From Nissolia schottii (Eukaryota > Streptophyta > Magnoliopsida > Fabales > Fabaceae), in contig QANU01048639.1 of the NCBI GenBank assembly GCA_003254905.1, positions 85,051 to 149,050 of the forward strand: a DNA stretch of 64,000 nucleotides, given 5' to 3'. The position numbers and the translations under genes are program-made. Below, piece by piece: positions 47,438-57,999 of this stretch; the first letter of the stretch is position 1; every line of letters begins with the position of its first letter. The notes under the pieces are model-generated. The model searched no databases. It saw nothing but the letters and a program-made list of their open reading frames with translations, and was not told the origin of the DNA.

Positions 47438-47476
47438 AACTACCCCACACTTGAACAATTGCATGTCCTCATGCAA
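47438..47476 (-). promoter_or_regulatory. AGGA-loop hairpin and polypurine tract of element E
   Basis: On the - strand TTGCATG-AGGA-CATGCAA (47459-47476) is followed by ttgttcaa and GTGTGGGGTAGTT, then the LTR. The layout is as in B and D, but the stem is completely different. Confidence 0.75.
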
Positions 47477-48160
47477 GAAACTAAGAACTCAAGCAAACTA
47501 AGAGTGAAAACAAGGATAATCAGAAATCTTTTTGGTGCGGTGACACCATTTACATCCCCTACAAAGCCGCGTAACTCAGGGAGGCACTTAAGCCGACTCA
47601 CTAATTACCAGACAACTGTGCAAAATTCATGATAATCCAAAAATTAAAGTGCATTAGACAAGAGATGATATCATTGTGCATTAAAACTAATTTTCTTGGC
47701 ATATCAATCATGAACAAAGAATAAGTCAAGGCATGTCAAAATTCAATTGGGCCTCACAGGTTAGTGTGTGTCACTCGTCACTCAAAGTGTATAGGTTCAT
47801 CCAATGCTCTCTCAAACACTACACTAGAGTCGCCTCCATAGGCTTGGCTTTCTTCTAAGCATCATGGATCACCAAATATAATATGGCATGCATCAAGAGG
47901 TCTTTTAAAAGTTGTAATGGGGCCAAGGTCAAGGTGGGATAGCATATGGCTAGTAGGTTAGAGCCTAAGACTTAGTAGAATTCATGGCATATGTGCTTAA
48001 CCAATGGTGCAAGGACCTTGATCTCCATTAGCTTCTCTTGCTACTGCTTACTCATGGCTCAGGGGAGCATTTCTGTTGGTGCACTTAATTGATTGTTCTT
48101 GCAGAAGAGTTGCACCTTTTTTTTTGAGTATTTTCTAACCAATAGGAGTAACTGTGGTTG

Positions 48161-48198
48161 CTCTCCCCCTACTTGAATGTTACATGTCCTCATGTAAC
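48161..48198 (-). promoter_or_regulatory. Second AGGA-loop hairpin with internal polypurine tract, element E
   Basis: On the - strand GTTACATG-AGGA-CATGTAAC (48179-48198) is followed by attcaagtAGGGGGAG. The spacing equals that of the terminal tracts in B and D, but no LTR follows. Confidence 0.7.
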
Positions 48199-48959
48199 CC
48201 CACACTTATTGCTTAGCACATATGAATGAATGTACCATAATTCTCCTAAGCCCTAAGGCTAGGTGTATTATGGTTTTTCTTGGTTTAACGGCTCGTAATG
48301 GCTAATTATGCAATGAAAGGCTTCAAGGCTCAAAAAGGGGCTATCAAGGGCAAATAATCAAGGTAGGCTCATATGGATATGTAAGCTAAATGCACAAGGA
48401 ATGCCTCAATCATATCACATGTCATATACAAAGGTAAAAGTGCAATACAGAGAATCAGACAAGTTCTGGACGTGAACACTGGTGAGTGTACACACAATAA
48501 AGAAAGGAATGACATGTAGTGTTGTCATTCGATAAACGGCTCAAAAAGCTTACCAGGTAATATCTTCCAATTAATTAAAACATGTCAAGATTTATACAAT
48601 GTTCAGTCAAACATAATGCCACAATTAAACACAACAATGCACATTGCACAAATCAATCATCCACTAGTCTAGATTATACCTTATTTATGAAATTGCAGAA
48701 CTTTGCCCAGTTAAAACTTCTAGGTTAAATAAAGAAAATTTTCCCACCCTACCCTTAGAAAATTGTATCAGTTCTGGATTCACAAAACAGGGCAAGAAAG
48801 AAAAGATAAAAACAAATAAATAAGAGAAAAGGAAAGAAAAGCTCACAAACGGTGGGTTGTCTCCCACCCAGCACTTTTGTTTAATGTCCTTAAGTTGGAC
48901 GATCAGTAGCAAATTTGTTGGTCATGCTGGAGCAAGAAATTGAACTTCCACTTCCTCTT

Positions 48960-50235
48960 GGAGACTTCCAGCAGTGTCATGGTATGGCTTAAGAAGGTGT
49001 CCATTAACTGCAAAAGTACTAGTAGTCTTTGGATCCTTTAGCTCAACCTTACCGTACGGGTGGACCTTGGTAACCACATAGGGGCCATCCCACTGAGATC
49101 AGAGCTTCCCAAGCATGAGTTTGAGCCTAGAGTTGTAATGCAACACCAATTGCCCTTCTTGAAAAGATTTTCGTAGAATGTGCTTATCATGGAACAACTT
49201 GGTCTTCTCCTTGTAGAACTGGGAATTCTCATAAGCATCCAGCCGGAGTTCTTCTAATTGTTGGAGTTGTAACTTCCGGTGGCTCCCAGCTTGCTCTAAA
49301 TCCATGTTGCATTGTTTTATTGCCCAATAAGCTTGATGCTCTAGTTCTACTGGCAAGTGGCAAGGCTTACCAAATACCAGTCTAAATGGACTCATCCCAA
49401 TGCGAGTCTTATATGCAGTCCTATATGCCCAAAGAGCATCATCCAAACGCAGCGACCAGTCCTTCCTGTTGGGCTTGACCATCTTTTCCAGGATTCCCTT
49501 AATCTCCTGGTTAGACACTTCGGCTTGCCCGTTAGTTTGGGGATGGTAGGGTGTAGATACCCTATGAACAACCCCGTATTTACGGAGCAAAGCTTCCATG
49601 CGCCGGTTGCAAAAATGTGTCCCCTGGTCACTGACAATCGCTCTCGGCATTCCAAACTTGCAAAAGATATTAGACCGAGCAAAAGACACAACTACAGCAG
49701 CATCGTTAGTCCTAGTGGCAATTGCTTCAATCCATTTAGATACATAATCTACAGCCAAGAGGATATAAACAAAACCATGAGAAACAGGAAACGAGCCCAT
49801 GAAATCAATTCCCCATACATCAAAGACTTCACAAAATAACAATGGTTGTTGGGGCATTTCATTCTTCCAGGTAATATTACCTGCTCTCTGTCATTGCTCA
49901 CAGGATTTGCAGAATTCATAAGCATCTTTAAACAATGAAGGCCAATAAAATCTTGAGTCTAAAACTTTTCTGGCTGTGCGTTGTGGTCCAAAGTGGCTAC
50001 CACTTGCAAACGTATGATAAAACTTGAGAATAGACTCAAACTCAAAGCTTGGAACACATCGTCTAATTACTTGGTCATTACCGATTTTCCAGAGATAAGG
50101 GTCCTCCCACAGATAATACTTAGCATCGCTCTTTAGCTTTGCTAATTGGTTCTTTGAAAAATGTGGGGGCCCTTTATTGGAGACCAAGTAATTTACGATG
50201 TTAGCATACCAAGGTCTTTCAGATATCATTAACAA
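48960..50235 (-). pseudogene. Element E integrase
   Basis: The zinc finger has the H-x-H ... C-x2-C pattern (YHTFASGSH ... FCKSC). The catalytic core shows D in [12 protein letters not shown] in IVSDQGTHF and E in [12 protein letters not shown], followed by the Athila-like stretch [19 protein letters not shown] stop after CEQ (49891-49893) separates zinc finger and core. A TGA at 49099-49101 (expected CGA) interrupts the C-terminal domain, which continues to about 48960. Confidence 0.88.
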
Positions 50236-50251
50236 GGAGTCATCAGGAAAA

Positions 50252-50743
50252 TCATCTCGATGGGTCAGGTGAGATGTGCGTAAGGCAACTCAGATGGTCT
50301 GCTACTTGGTTCTCTGCTCCACTTTTATCTTTAATTTCTGAATCAAATTCTTGGAGCAGTAGCATCCATCTGATAAGCCTTGGTTTGGCCTCGGGTTTTT
50401 TCAAAAGGTACTTTAGGGCTGCATGATCTGTATACACTACCACTTTGGAACCAATCAAATAAGATCGAAATTTATCCAGACCAAAAACTATAGCTAAAAG
50501 TTCTTTTTCTGTGGTGGTGTAGTTAGATTGTGCAACATCCAAAGTCCTAGATGCATAAGATATAACGTGAGGGAACTTACCAACCCGTTGAGAGAGTACA
50601 ATACCTACCGCATAATCTGAAGCATCGCACATCATTTCAAATGGCAACCCCCAATCTGGTGGCTGAATGATAGGGGTTGTTGTCAGGGCATGCTTAATGG
50701 TGTCGAAGGCTTCCTTGCACCTATCATCAAAAATAAACTCCAC
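50252..50743 (-). pseudogene. Element E RNase H
   Basis: Catalytic segments [30 protein letters not shown] and [13 protein letters not shown] are intact, ending near ENQVADHLS. It is open over 163 codons, but a frameshift around 50745 separates it from RT. Confidence 0.87.
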
Positions 50744-51456
50744 GTCTTTCTGTAGCAGGGAGGTAAGGGCTGAGCAATCTTGCTGAAGTCCTTGATAAAC
50801 CTCCTATGAAAACCTGCATGTCCCAGAAAAGAACGAATCTCCCGCACGCATGCGGGATAAGGCAAGGAAGAAATAGCATCTATTTTGGCAGGGTCAACGG
50901 CAATTCCTTTGCTGGAGACTGCATGGCCTAAAACTATACCTTGTTGTACCATAAAGTGACATTTCTCAAAATTTAAGACAAGGTTAGTTTCAATGCAACG
51001 TTGAAGTACTCGAGCAAGGCTATTTAAACAGGAATCAAAAGAAGTACCAAAAACAGTAAAGTCATCCATAAATACTTCCATGCAGTCCTCCAGGAAGTCA
51101 GAAAAAATGCTCATCATACAGCGTTGGAATGTAGCAGATGCATTGCAGAGCCCGAAAGGCATTCTCCGATAGGCAAATGTTCCGAAGGGGCAGGTGAAAG
51201 TAGTTTTGTCTTGATCCTCTGGGGCAATGTGAATCTAAAAATAACCTATATACCCATCAAGAAAACAGTAATGAGATTTACCTGCTAATCTTTCAAGCAT
51301 TTGGTCAATGAAGGGCAGGGGATAGTGATCCTTGCGGGTGGCGTTGTTGAGGCGTCTCTAATCAATGCAAACACGCCAGATATTTTGTACTCTGGTGGGG
51401 ATCAACTCATTGTTTTCATTCTTTACCACAGTGATTCCAGACTTCTTGGGGACCAC
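50744..51456 (-). pseudogene. Element E reverse transcriptase
   Basis: The palm is clear: RMPFGLCNASATFQRCMMSIF, then catalytic FMDDFTVFG, and VLGHAVSSKGIAVDPAKI. The N-terminal half is broken by TAG at 51457-51459 (usual Gln in WVSPVQ) and TAG near 51236 (usual Gln in GYFQIHIAP). Both are CAG-to-TAG changes. Confidence 0.87.
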
Positions 51457-52812
51457 CTACACTGGGCTTACCCACTCACTATCAAAAATAGGATAGATGA
51501 TACCCGCTTTCAAGAGCTTCGTCACTTCCTGTTTCACAACATCCTGAATGAGCAAATTGAGCCGTCTCTGCGGTTGTCGAACTAGCTTTGCCCCGTCCTC
51601 CAGGAGTATCCTATGTGTACATGTGGAAGGGCTTATTCCAGTGATGTCGTCTATGGTCCACCCAATGGCTTTCTTGTGCTTTTTGAGCACATCGACCAAT
51701 CTTTCTTCCTGCTGAGAGGAAAGATCATTTGCTATAATCACTGGTAGCGAGTCATTCTCTCCTGGGAAAATGTATTTGAGATGAGAAGGAAGAGCCTTTA
51801 ATTCTGGGCCTGCTGCTTTACTATCACCTGTTCCTGCAACTTTACTCAATTCTAAAACAGGAGATGCATTAAGTATATCAACTTCAGAATTCACAAAATT
51901 GTTACTCAGACCTTCTTGGAGAGAGTCATCTTTACAGGCAGAACATAGTTTACTGACTCCATCACAATCAGGGCATTCAAATTCAGGTGTTAATTCTAAC
52001 ATTTTATCAGCCCAAATATCATAAGTGTCCAAAATTAAGGAGTCAATAACATCAATTTGAAAAACTGAGTGTTCTTCTGAAGGGTAATGCATGGCCTCAG
52101 GTAAACCAAATTGCACATGCATATCCCCACATTCCATGGACAATGTACCAGCATGTACATCAATCTTAGCCCTTGCAGTTTTCAAAAATGGGCGTCCTAA
52201 GATCAATGTTGGCTGGTTAACATTGATGTCATTTTCCATTTCCAATACATAAAAATCTGCGGGAAATATCAAATCATTTACCTTAACTAAGACATCTTCC
52301 AAGATACTTTCTGGTCGGGCGGTACTGCGGTTGTCGAGTTGTATAATTAATCCAGTCGGCTTGAAGGTTCCCGTGTGTAAGGATTGGTACATGGACTTTG
52401 GCATGACATTTATTGCTACTCCTAAATCTGCAAAGGCCTTTGTAAATAATCTCTGTCCTATAACACAAGGAGCTAAAAACGTATCTGGGTTTGTGCACTT
52501 AGGAGGTAATGGGCTAGATTTGATGATAGACGATACATTTGCCCCCATGCTGACTTGTGCGGCGTCTTTGAGTCTTCCCTTGTTAGTGCATAAGTCCTTT
52601 AAGAACTTAGCATACTTAGGAATCTGTCTAATTACCTCCAGTAAGGGGATATTCACCTCCACCTTCCAAAATGTCTCCAAAAATTCTTTCTCCAATTGAA
52701 GTGCAGCAACTGACTTAGGTTTGAGACCTCTGTGAGGGAAAGGAAGTGGGACAGGTGCTTCTCCTATCTGCAGTGGTTCTGGGCACCGACTGGGTTCTTC
52801 GGTCTGCTTCAA
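51457..52812 (-). pseudogene. Element E protease and start of RT
   Basis: 451 codons are open. An aspartic protease with active site ADLGVAINVMP and late motif TLILGRPFLKTARAKIDV lies in the middle. After it come a linker with CPDCDGVSKLCSAC and the start of RT (EDGAKLVRQPQRRLN). Ala is usual after DLG in this family; here it is Val. The polyprotein upstream is joined to gag only through frame changes. Confidence 0.86.
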
Positions 52813-53076
52813 ACCTTCTGCTCCAGTGTCATTGTTAGAGTCTTCTTCTCTGGCTTTTCTTCCAGAGTCTTTTTCTTTAGTGTGACTACCAGAGTCTTTA
52901 GAATCTTTAACCTGCGGTGCCTACAAAATAGTACCAGATCTTAAGGTGATAGCACTTACATTTGGTCTGGGATTTGGAACAGTCTAAGAAGGAAGATGAG
53001 ATGAGCTGCTTGGTTGTGGCTGCTTGTTGGAGTGGATTTCACTCTGTATTGCCGACAAGGCAGCCTCATAGTTCTT

Positions 53077-54252
53077 CTATGATGCCTGCATGTCCTGCAT
53101 CATTTTTAACATTTCTTGTAGCATAGGACTTTCAGAGGCAGCTTGAGGGGGTTGTGGAGCAGGATGGAACTGCTGTTGGGGAGCGGGATGGAACTGCTGT
53201 TGTGACCTCTGCGAAGGAGGCACATGTCTTCGTTGTTGTTGTGGGAATGGTTTGGGTTGGGGTTGCGGATTAAGGGTGTTAGAGTTGTTGCTCCATTTAA
53301 ACGCCGGGTTGTCCTTCCAGCCTGGGTTGTAGGTATTTACTGTAGGGATCATACCTCTGCTGGTTGGACTGATCTGACTTACCCGGAAACATGGCTGCAA
53401 CTGTAGAAGTCTTGTCCCTGAGTAGGGGACACTGCTCGGGGGAGTGAGAGATGTCATCAGGACAGAGAGAGCATACTGCTTGAGTTTGATGTCCCATGGC
53501 CAGAATACTGACCATGTCTGCCAATTTGTCAACCTTTTCTGTAAGAGACATGAACTCATTATTCGGGCGGTCAACCGTAACTTCATATGCTCTTCTGGTA
53601 TGCCGGTTAGCTCGCATCTCGTATCTGGAATGATCAGCCATTTCACTAATCAACTGTATGGCTTCCTCTGGTGTTTTCCTGTTCTTTAAAATACCACCTG
53701 CAGCGGAATCAATCTAGTTTCGGTCCATGAGACTGAGACCTTCATAGAAGTGCTCCAAGAGTTGTACGTCAGTAAACCCATGGTGAGGACACATGTTGCA
53801 CAAACTTTGGAATCTCTCCCAATATTCTCCTAAGGACTCGTCCGGCCCTTGTTGGATACCGGAGATTTCTTTCCTTAAAGTGGACACTCGGCTAGCTGGG
53901 AAGTATTTTTCAAGGAATAGTTTCTTCAAGCCCAGCCAACTGTTTACTGCCTGGTGGGGAATGCTATAATACCAGTCACGGGCTGCACCTTCTAAGCAGA
54001 CTGAGATCTCATGGTATTGCATGTCATGACGAACACCTTCAGATGGCGGTGTGGGTTTTCCGACGGCAAGCCATGAAACTTGGGCAGATGGTGTAAAAAG
54101 TTGGACTTTATTTCAAAGTCCATGGCATTGTCAGGGAAAACCACACCAGATGGGTCATAAGAGTAGTCAGGGGTTGCTAAATGGCCCCAAGTCTGGGCAG
54201 GGTTTGCCATGATACCTGTCACAAGAATAGTAGTATCAGTAGTAATAGAAGG
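53077..54252 (-). pseudogene. Element E gag, main part
   Basis: Gag is spread over three frames: 53992-54252 (MANPAQTWGHLATPDYSYDP ... ENPHRHLKVF), 53714-54022 (AARDWYYSIPHQAVNSW, EKYFPASRVSTLRKEI, EYWERFQSLCNMCPHHGF, then a stop after MDRN) and 53077-53653 (a Cys/His knuckle-like CSLCPDDISHSPEQC and a Gln/Pro-rich tail). At least two frameshifts and one stop are present. The N-terminus lies beyond an insert at 55351-55490. Confidence 0.82.
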
Positions 54253-55350
54253 TGTAACTCAGGATAGCAACCTAAGACGGGGGTGAATTAGGTTTTACTT
54301 GTTTTTCTCGGATTTTGGTTCTTTGAAAAGTTTGAAACCCTAATCCCCAATTTTAGAACAAGACCCAGCAATTCTCAAATAGATAAGATGTTAAATGCAG
54401 CGGAAATTGTAAATTGCTGAATGTAAAAGTGTAGGGATAAGAAAATTCACACCGGAGAATTTATCCTGGTTCACCTTCACAAACCGAAGGCTACGTCCAG
54501 TCCCCTGTTTCTGAGGCAGGGTTTTTCCACTATGTAATCTTGTGTTGTGTACAACCTCACACCCGAGGCACTTACACCGACAACTACAAGAGAACACAAC
54601 CGTTCTCCTGGTTACACAATGTCTTCACCGAACCCTACGGTGATGATCAGAACACTACACCGAAAACCACGGTGTTTACAATAACCAAATTGTTTTGAAG
54701 AAGATTTGTACAATGGCTTTGTAACAATCCTAAACTCAGGGAAGGATAATCCTGAATAGAAAGCACTCAAAGATATGAAAGTTAAGGCTCAATGCTTTTC
54801 TGAGTTTTGGATTGAGAAAGACTTTGAAAGTTATGATCAGAACTTTGATCAAAACATATGAAACTTGTAAGAATCAATGAAAGAATGAAGTTCTGATTGT
54901 GTGTGCTGGGTTCTGCACGAATTCTGCAATATATAGGCAGAGGTGCCTGTTCATGAACCAATGCCAAAGCATATGATGCAAAACAACGCATTGTTTCATG
55001 AAAAAACACACCCATTCGAGCATGTAATCGATTAACCAAAGGCTGTAATCGATTACACACAAGAAACGGCCATATTTTCAAATTTCAAATGCTTTAAGTG
55101 TTAAAACCCTTTGAAAAATGTTCCAAAATACTTCTAGGGTTTTAAGAAAAATGTTAGACATGTTTGTGATGAAAAACTTTGAGCCATTAACCTTAATATA
55201 TTAACATGTGCTAACTATTGATTCTAGGGTTTAAAATCTTGAACCTTTTTAGATGTGCAGCTTGAGCTTGAGATTCTTTAATCTTGTTTGAGTCTTCCCT
55301 TGAGTCTTCTCTTTTTCTGCTTTTTGTTGGTGCTATTGTCGTCATCAAAA
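54253..55350. mobile_element. LTR-like insert in element E gag (boundaries approximate)
   Basis: Gag homology stops at about 55355 and restarts at about 54252 in the same frame, so ~1.1 kb was inserted. It begins TGTAACTCAGG on the + strand and contains cctaagacgggggtgaatta and a doubled tgtaatcgatta motif, which I associate with LTRs of legume Copia elements. No internal coding region, so probably a solo LTR. No target duplication could be set with confidence. Confidence 0.5.
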
Positions 55351-55490
55351 CTACGCCATCAATGGTCAGAGGAAGAGTCTTCTTCACAGAAGGTTCCCTC
55401 CGTAGTCTCTCTTCTCTCCTAATTCTCCTTAGCGTTCTTTCGATCTCGGGATCAAAATCGGCTAAGGTAAGATCAGGCAAGGAGCGAGTC
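55351..55490 (-). pseudogene. Element E gag N-terminus
   Basis: MTRSLPDLTLADFDPEIERTLRRIRREERLR corresponds to the basic N-terminus of gag in D and B (LLFDPEIEATARRNRR). The frame runs into the insert at about 55350. Confidence 0.75.
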
Positions 55491-55566
55491 ATACATGGGA
55501 ACAAAAACTAAACAACAAAAAGGAAAAGAAAAGAAGAGAGAAGGAAAGGGTTTGGCTAAATTGCTT

Positions 55567-55583
55567 CCCCGGTAACGGCGCCA
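55567..55583 (-). promoter_or_regulatory. Primer binding site of element E (tRNA-Asp type)
   Basis: On the - strand TGGCGCCGTTACCGGGG, one base from the tRNA-Asp complement, four bases from the LTR edge. Confidence 0.8.
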
Positions 55584-55587
55584 AATT

Positions 55588-57063
55588 TGACGCTCACCAA
55601 AACGTTAATTTTAGTGCGCGATCAAATAATAATTTATAAACCAAGAAAACCCCGAAAATGTAGTAAAGAGGGTTAACCAAGGTCGTCTCCCAAAGAAGCA
55701 ATTTAGAACCAATTGTAGTTAATTAAATCGGGGGGTTGTTTTGATGAATAAAGAGAAATTAAAATGAGAGTAAGCCAACAATGATAAAAGCAATATCCTG
55801 CATACGGCATTTCTAGATCAAGGATTAATTCTCATCGGTTCCTAATTAATTATTCATGGAATGAGATATTGTCTATTAGTTGAAATCTCTAACTAATATG
55901 CAATTCACTTAAGAGACTACGATCGTCAATCCCCTAAGCATTTATTAATACAGGTATTAAAACCAAGATCTCAACATTAAAACCCATATTAATTTATGTA
56001 CCAATTGCACAACCTAATTAAATCTAATTAGTTCTCCAAAAGTTCCTTATTCATAGTTTAATAAATCATACAATCGTCAAGATTCATTAACTTAGATTTA
56101 ACCTTAACTAATAACATGCAATCGCTATATCATTAATTAAGGGTGGAACAATTCATGCATGATCATTAAGCGCAATACCTCAAATTAATCCAAATCTAGA
56201 GTTACCGCATGCATGATATCAAGAAACTACTCCTCCATGGGTGGAGGATTAAAACTCATAAAAAGCAAAGAGAAAGAAAAAGTAAATGACAATGGAGAAT
56301 TGAAACAATAGAACCTGGAATTAATTCGGCAGAACTTCGTTACAAGTCTTGAAAGATTACAAGCACTCTAACATAAGCCTAAGAGTGCATAAAATAAAAT
56401 GGAAAAAAGTGTGCAAAATATGGAGGAGGAAGAGCTTGGATGGGGTATGGAAGGAATGCCTCTAAGTGAATGCCTTGGCCTCCTATTTATAGGCCAAGGT
56501 TCGAGCTCACCGCTCAGCGGTTTAGTGCCACCGCTGAGCGATTTCGGTGGCTTACGCGACGTATTAAATGCTCCGGTCAGCTTTTGCAGGGGCGGCGCAG
56601 CCATCTGAGCTAGCGCCAGGCTGGCGCAATATATGCGCCGGTGAAGTTGCTACCGACATAACATCGCTGAGCGGATAGGGCACCACCGCTGAGCGGTTTC
56701 TTCATTATCGCTGAGCGGTTCCTCAGTTGCGCTGAGCGCTGTCTTGATTATCGCTGAGCGGTGCTTGCTGTAATTTGCCATTTTTTACTTCTTTTTCCTT
56801 TCTCTTTTGCCCTTGGCCACATCTTCTCTTCATATCTTCAATAATCCTCTTGAACATTCATTCCTGTAATTAAAAATAGAGAAAACTACAAAAGAAATAT
56901 TAAATTCTAAGAGTAAAATAATACCTTAACTTTCCATTTTCCTCAATTGCTTATAAAAGAGGATAATGTGCAAAACATATCAATTAAGTTTAAGATCACA
57001 CATTTTTAGTATGCATTTGTTCATTTATAGGATAATAAAATAGGGCGCAAAATCCACTTATCA
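55588..57063 (-). repeat. 5' LTR of element E
   Basis: 1476 bp, TGACGCTCAC ... CTTATCA on the + strand. - strand TATA box at 56483-56491 with the word cluster (56509-56763) directly upstream on the - strand. Confidence 0.9.
56509..56763. repeat. CGCTSAGCG word cluster in the E LTR
   Basis: Seven copies, mostly CGCTGAGCG. Several are flanked to give ACCGCTCAGCGGT or ACCGCTGAGCGGT palindromes. It lies just upstream of the - strand TATA box. Confidence 0.8.
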
Positions 57064-57068
57064 CATAG

Positions 57069-57994
57069 CTTCGTCCCATAAGATTTCTGGAACACCGTCC
57101 AGAATCGCAATGTGAACCTAGGATCTCTGTCGGAGATGATAGATGACGGGATTCCGTGAAGCTTCACGATCTCCTTGATGTAAATCTGTAGTTCATTTGG
57201 ACAGGAATGAAATGCGCAGACTTAGTGAGCCGGTCCACAACGATCCAAATAGCATCCACTCCCCTAACTGTTTGGGGCAATCCTAAAACGAAATCCATGG
57301 CTATGCCTTCCTATTTGCACTCAGGGATCTCCGATGGGGTCAGTAGCCCATGAGGGTTCTGATGTTCAATCTTTACTTTCTGGCATACCACTCACCTTTC
57401 TACCTAGTCGGCTACGTCTCTCTTTATTCCGGACCACTAGAACATCTTCTTCAAGTCCTGATACATCTTGGTCATTCCAGGATGAATGGTGAAATGACTT
57501 CTATGGGCCTCTCGAAGGATGTCAGTGCTCAACTCCCCTTCGTTCGATACACAGAGACGTTGGTTAAACCGCAGGAGACTATCTAGCCCAAAGGCTACTC
57601 TTTCATTTTCCCGGCTCGCATTGCTTTCATTAGATTCAGCCAAGCATCGTTTGTGCAGTTCCGCTGCACTTCCGCTATTCTAATCCGAAACCCACTTGTG
57701 ATTTGAATCTGCCAACAATGAGTACTGGCTGGCCGACAGTTAAAACCCAAATTGAGGTCTCTGAAACTCTCAATCAATTCCAGCTCTTTCGCCATCATCC
57801 TAGCCATATGCAACGACTTCCTGGTCAGAGCGTCGGCTACCACTTTAGCCTTTCTCGGATGGTAGTTCAGCTCGAAATCATAATCCTTCAGGAATTCCAT
57901 CCAGCGACACTGTCTCATGTTCAGCTCCTTCTGATCAAACAGGTACTTAAGGCTCTTGTGGTCCAAAAACACCTCAAAGCATACCCCATACAGA
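57069..57994 (-). pseudogene. Element C integrase N-terminal part and RNase H C-terminal part
   Basis: RNase H pieces [27 protein letters not shown] and [11 protein letters not shown] lie at 57835-57970. The integrase part (57069-57500) is visible in scattered frames. Multiple frameshifts. The right edge is the tgatg duplication of solo LTR G. Confidence 0.75.
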
Positions 57995-57999
57995 TGATG

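Larger units (their letters stand above)
47438..48950 (-). other. Element E 3' non-coding region
   Basis: No protein family recognised. It holds two AGGA-loop hairpins with neighbouring purine tracts (47438-47476 and 48161-48198) and otherwise low-complexity, intergenic-looking sequence. An Athila env-like gene would be expected here if present; none is seen. Confidence 0.65.
44304..57063 (-). mobile_element. Element E: Athila-type gypsy element with full pol domains
   Basis: LTRs 55588-57063 (5') and 44304-47437 (3', split by F). The target duplication is catag (44299-44303 and 57064-57068). On the - strand the order is PBS, gag, PR, RT, RNase H, IN, long non-coding region, polypurine tract, LTR. 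RT, protease and integrase residues match the Athila/Tat branch rather than chromoviruses. No env-like frame was found. Stops and frameshifts disable it, and an LTR-like insert splits gag. Confidence 0.9.

Noticed and set aside
47438..48950. Possible env-like gene of an Athila element
   Set aside because: No signal peptide, transmembrane pattern or long open frame could be found in this region of element E.
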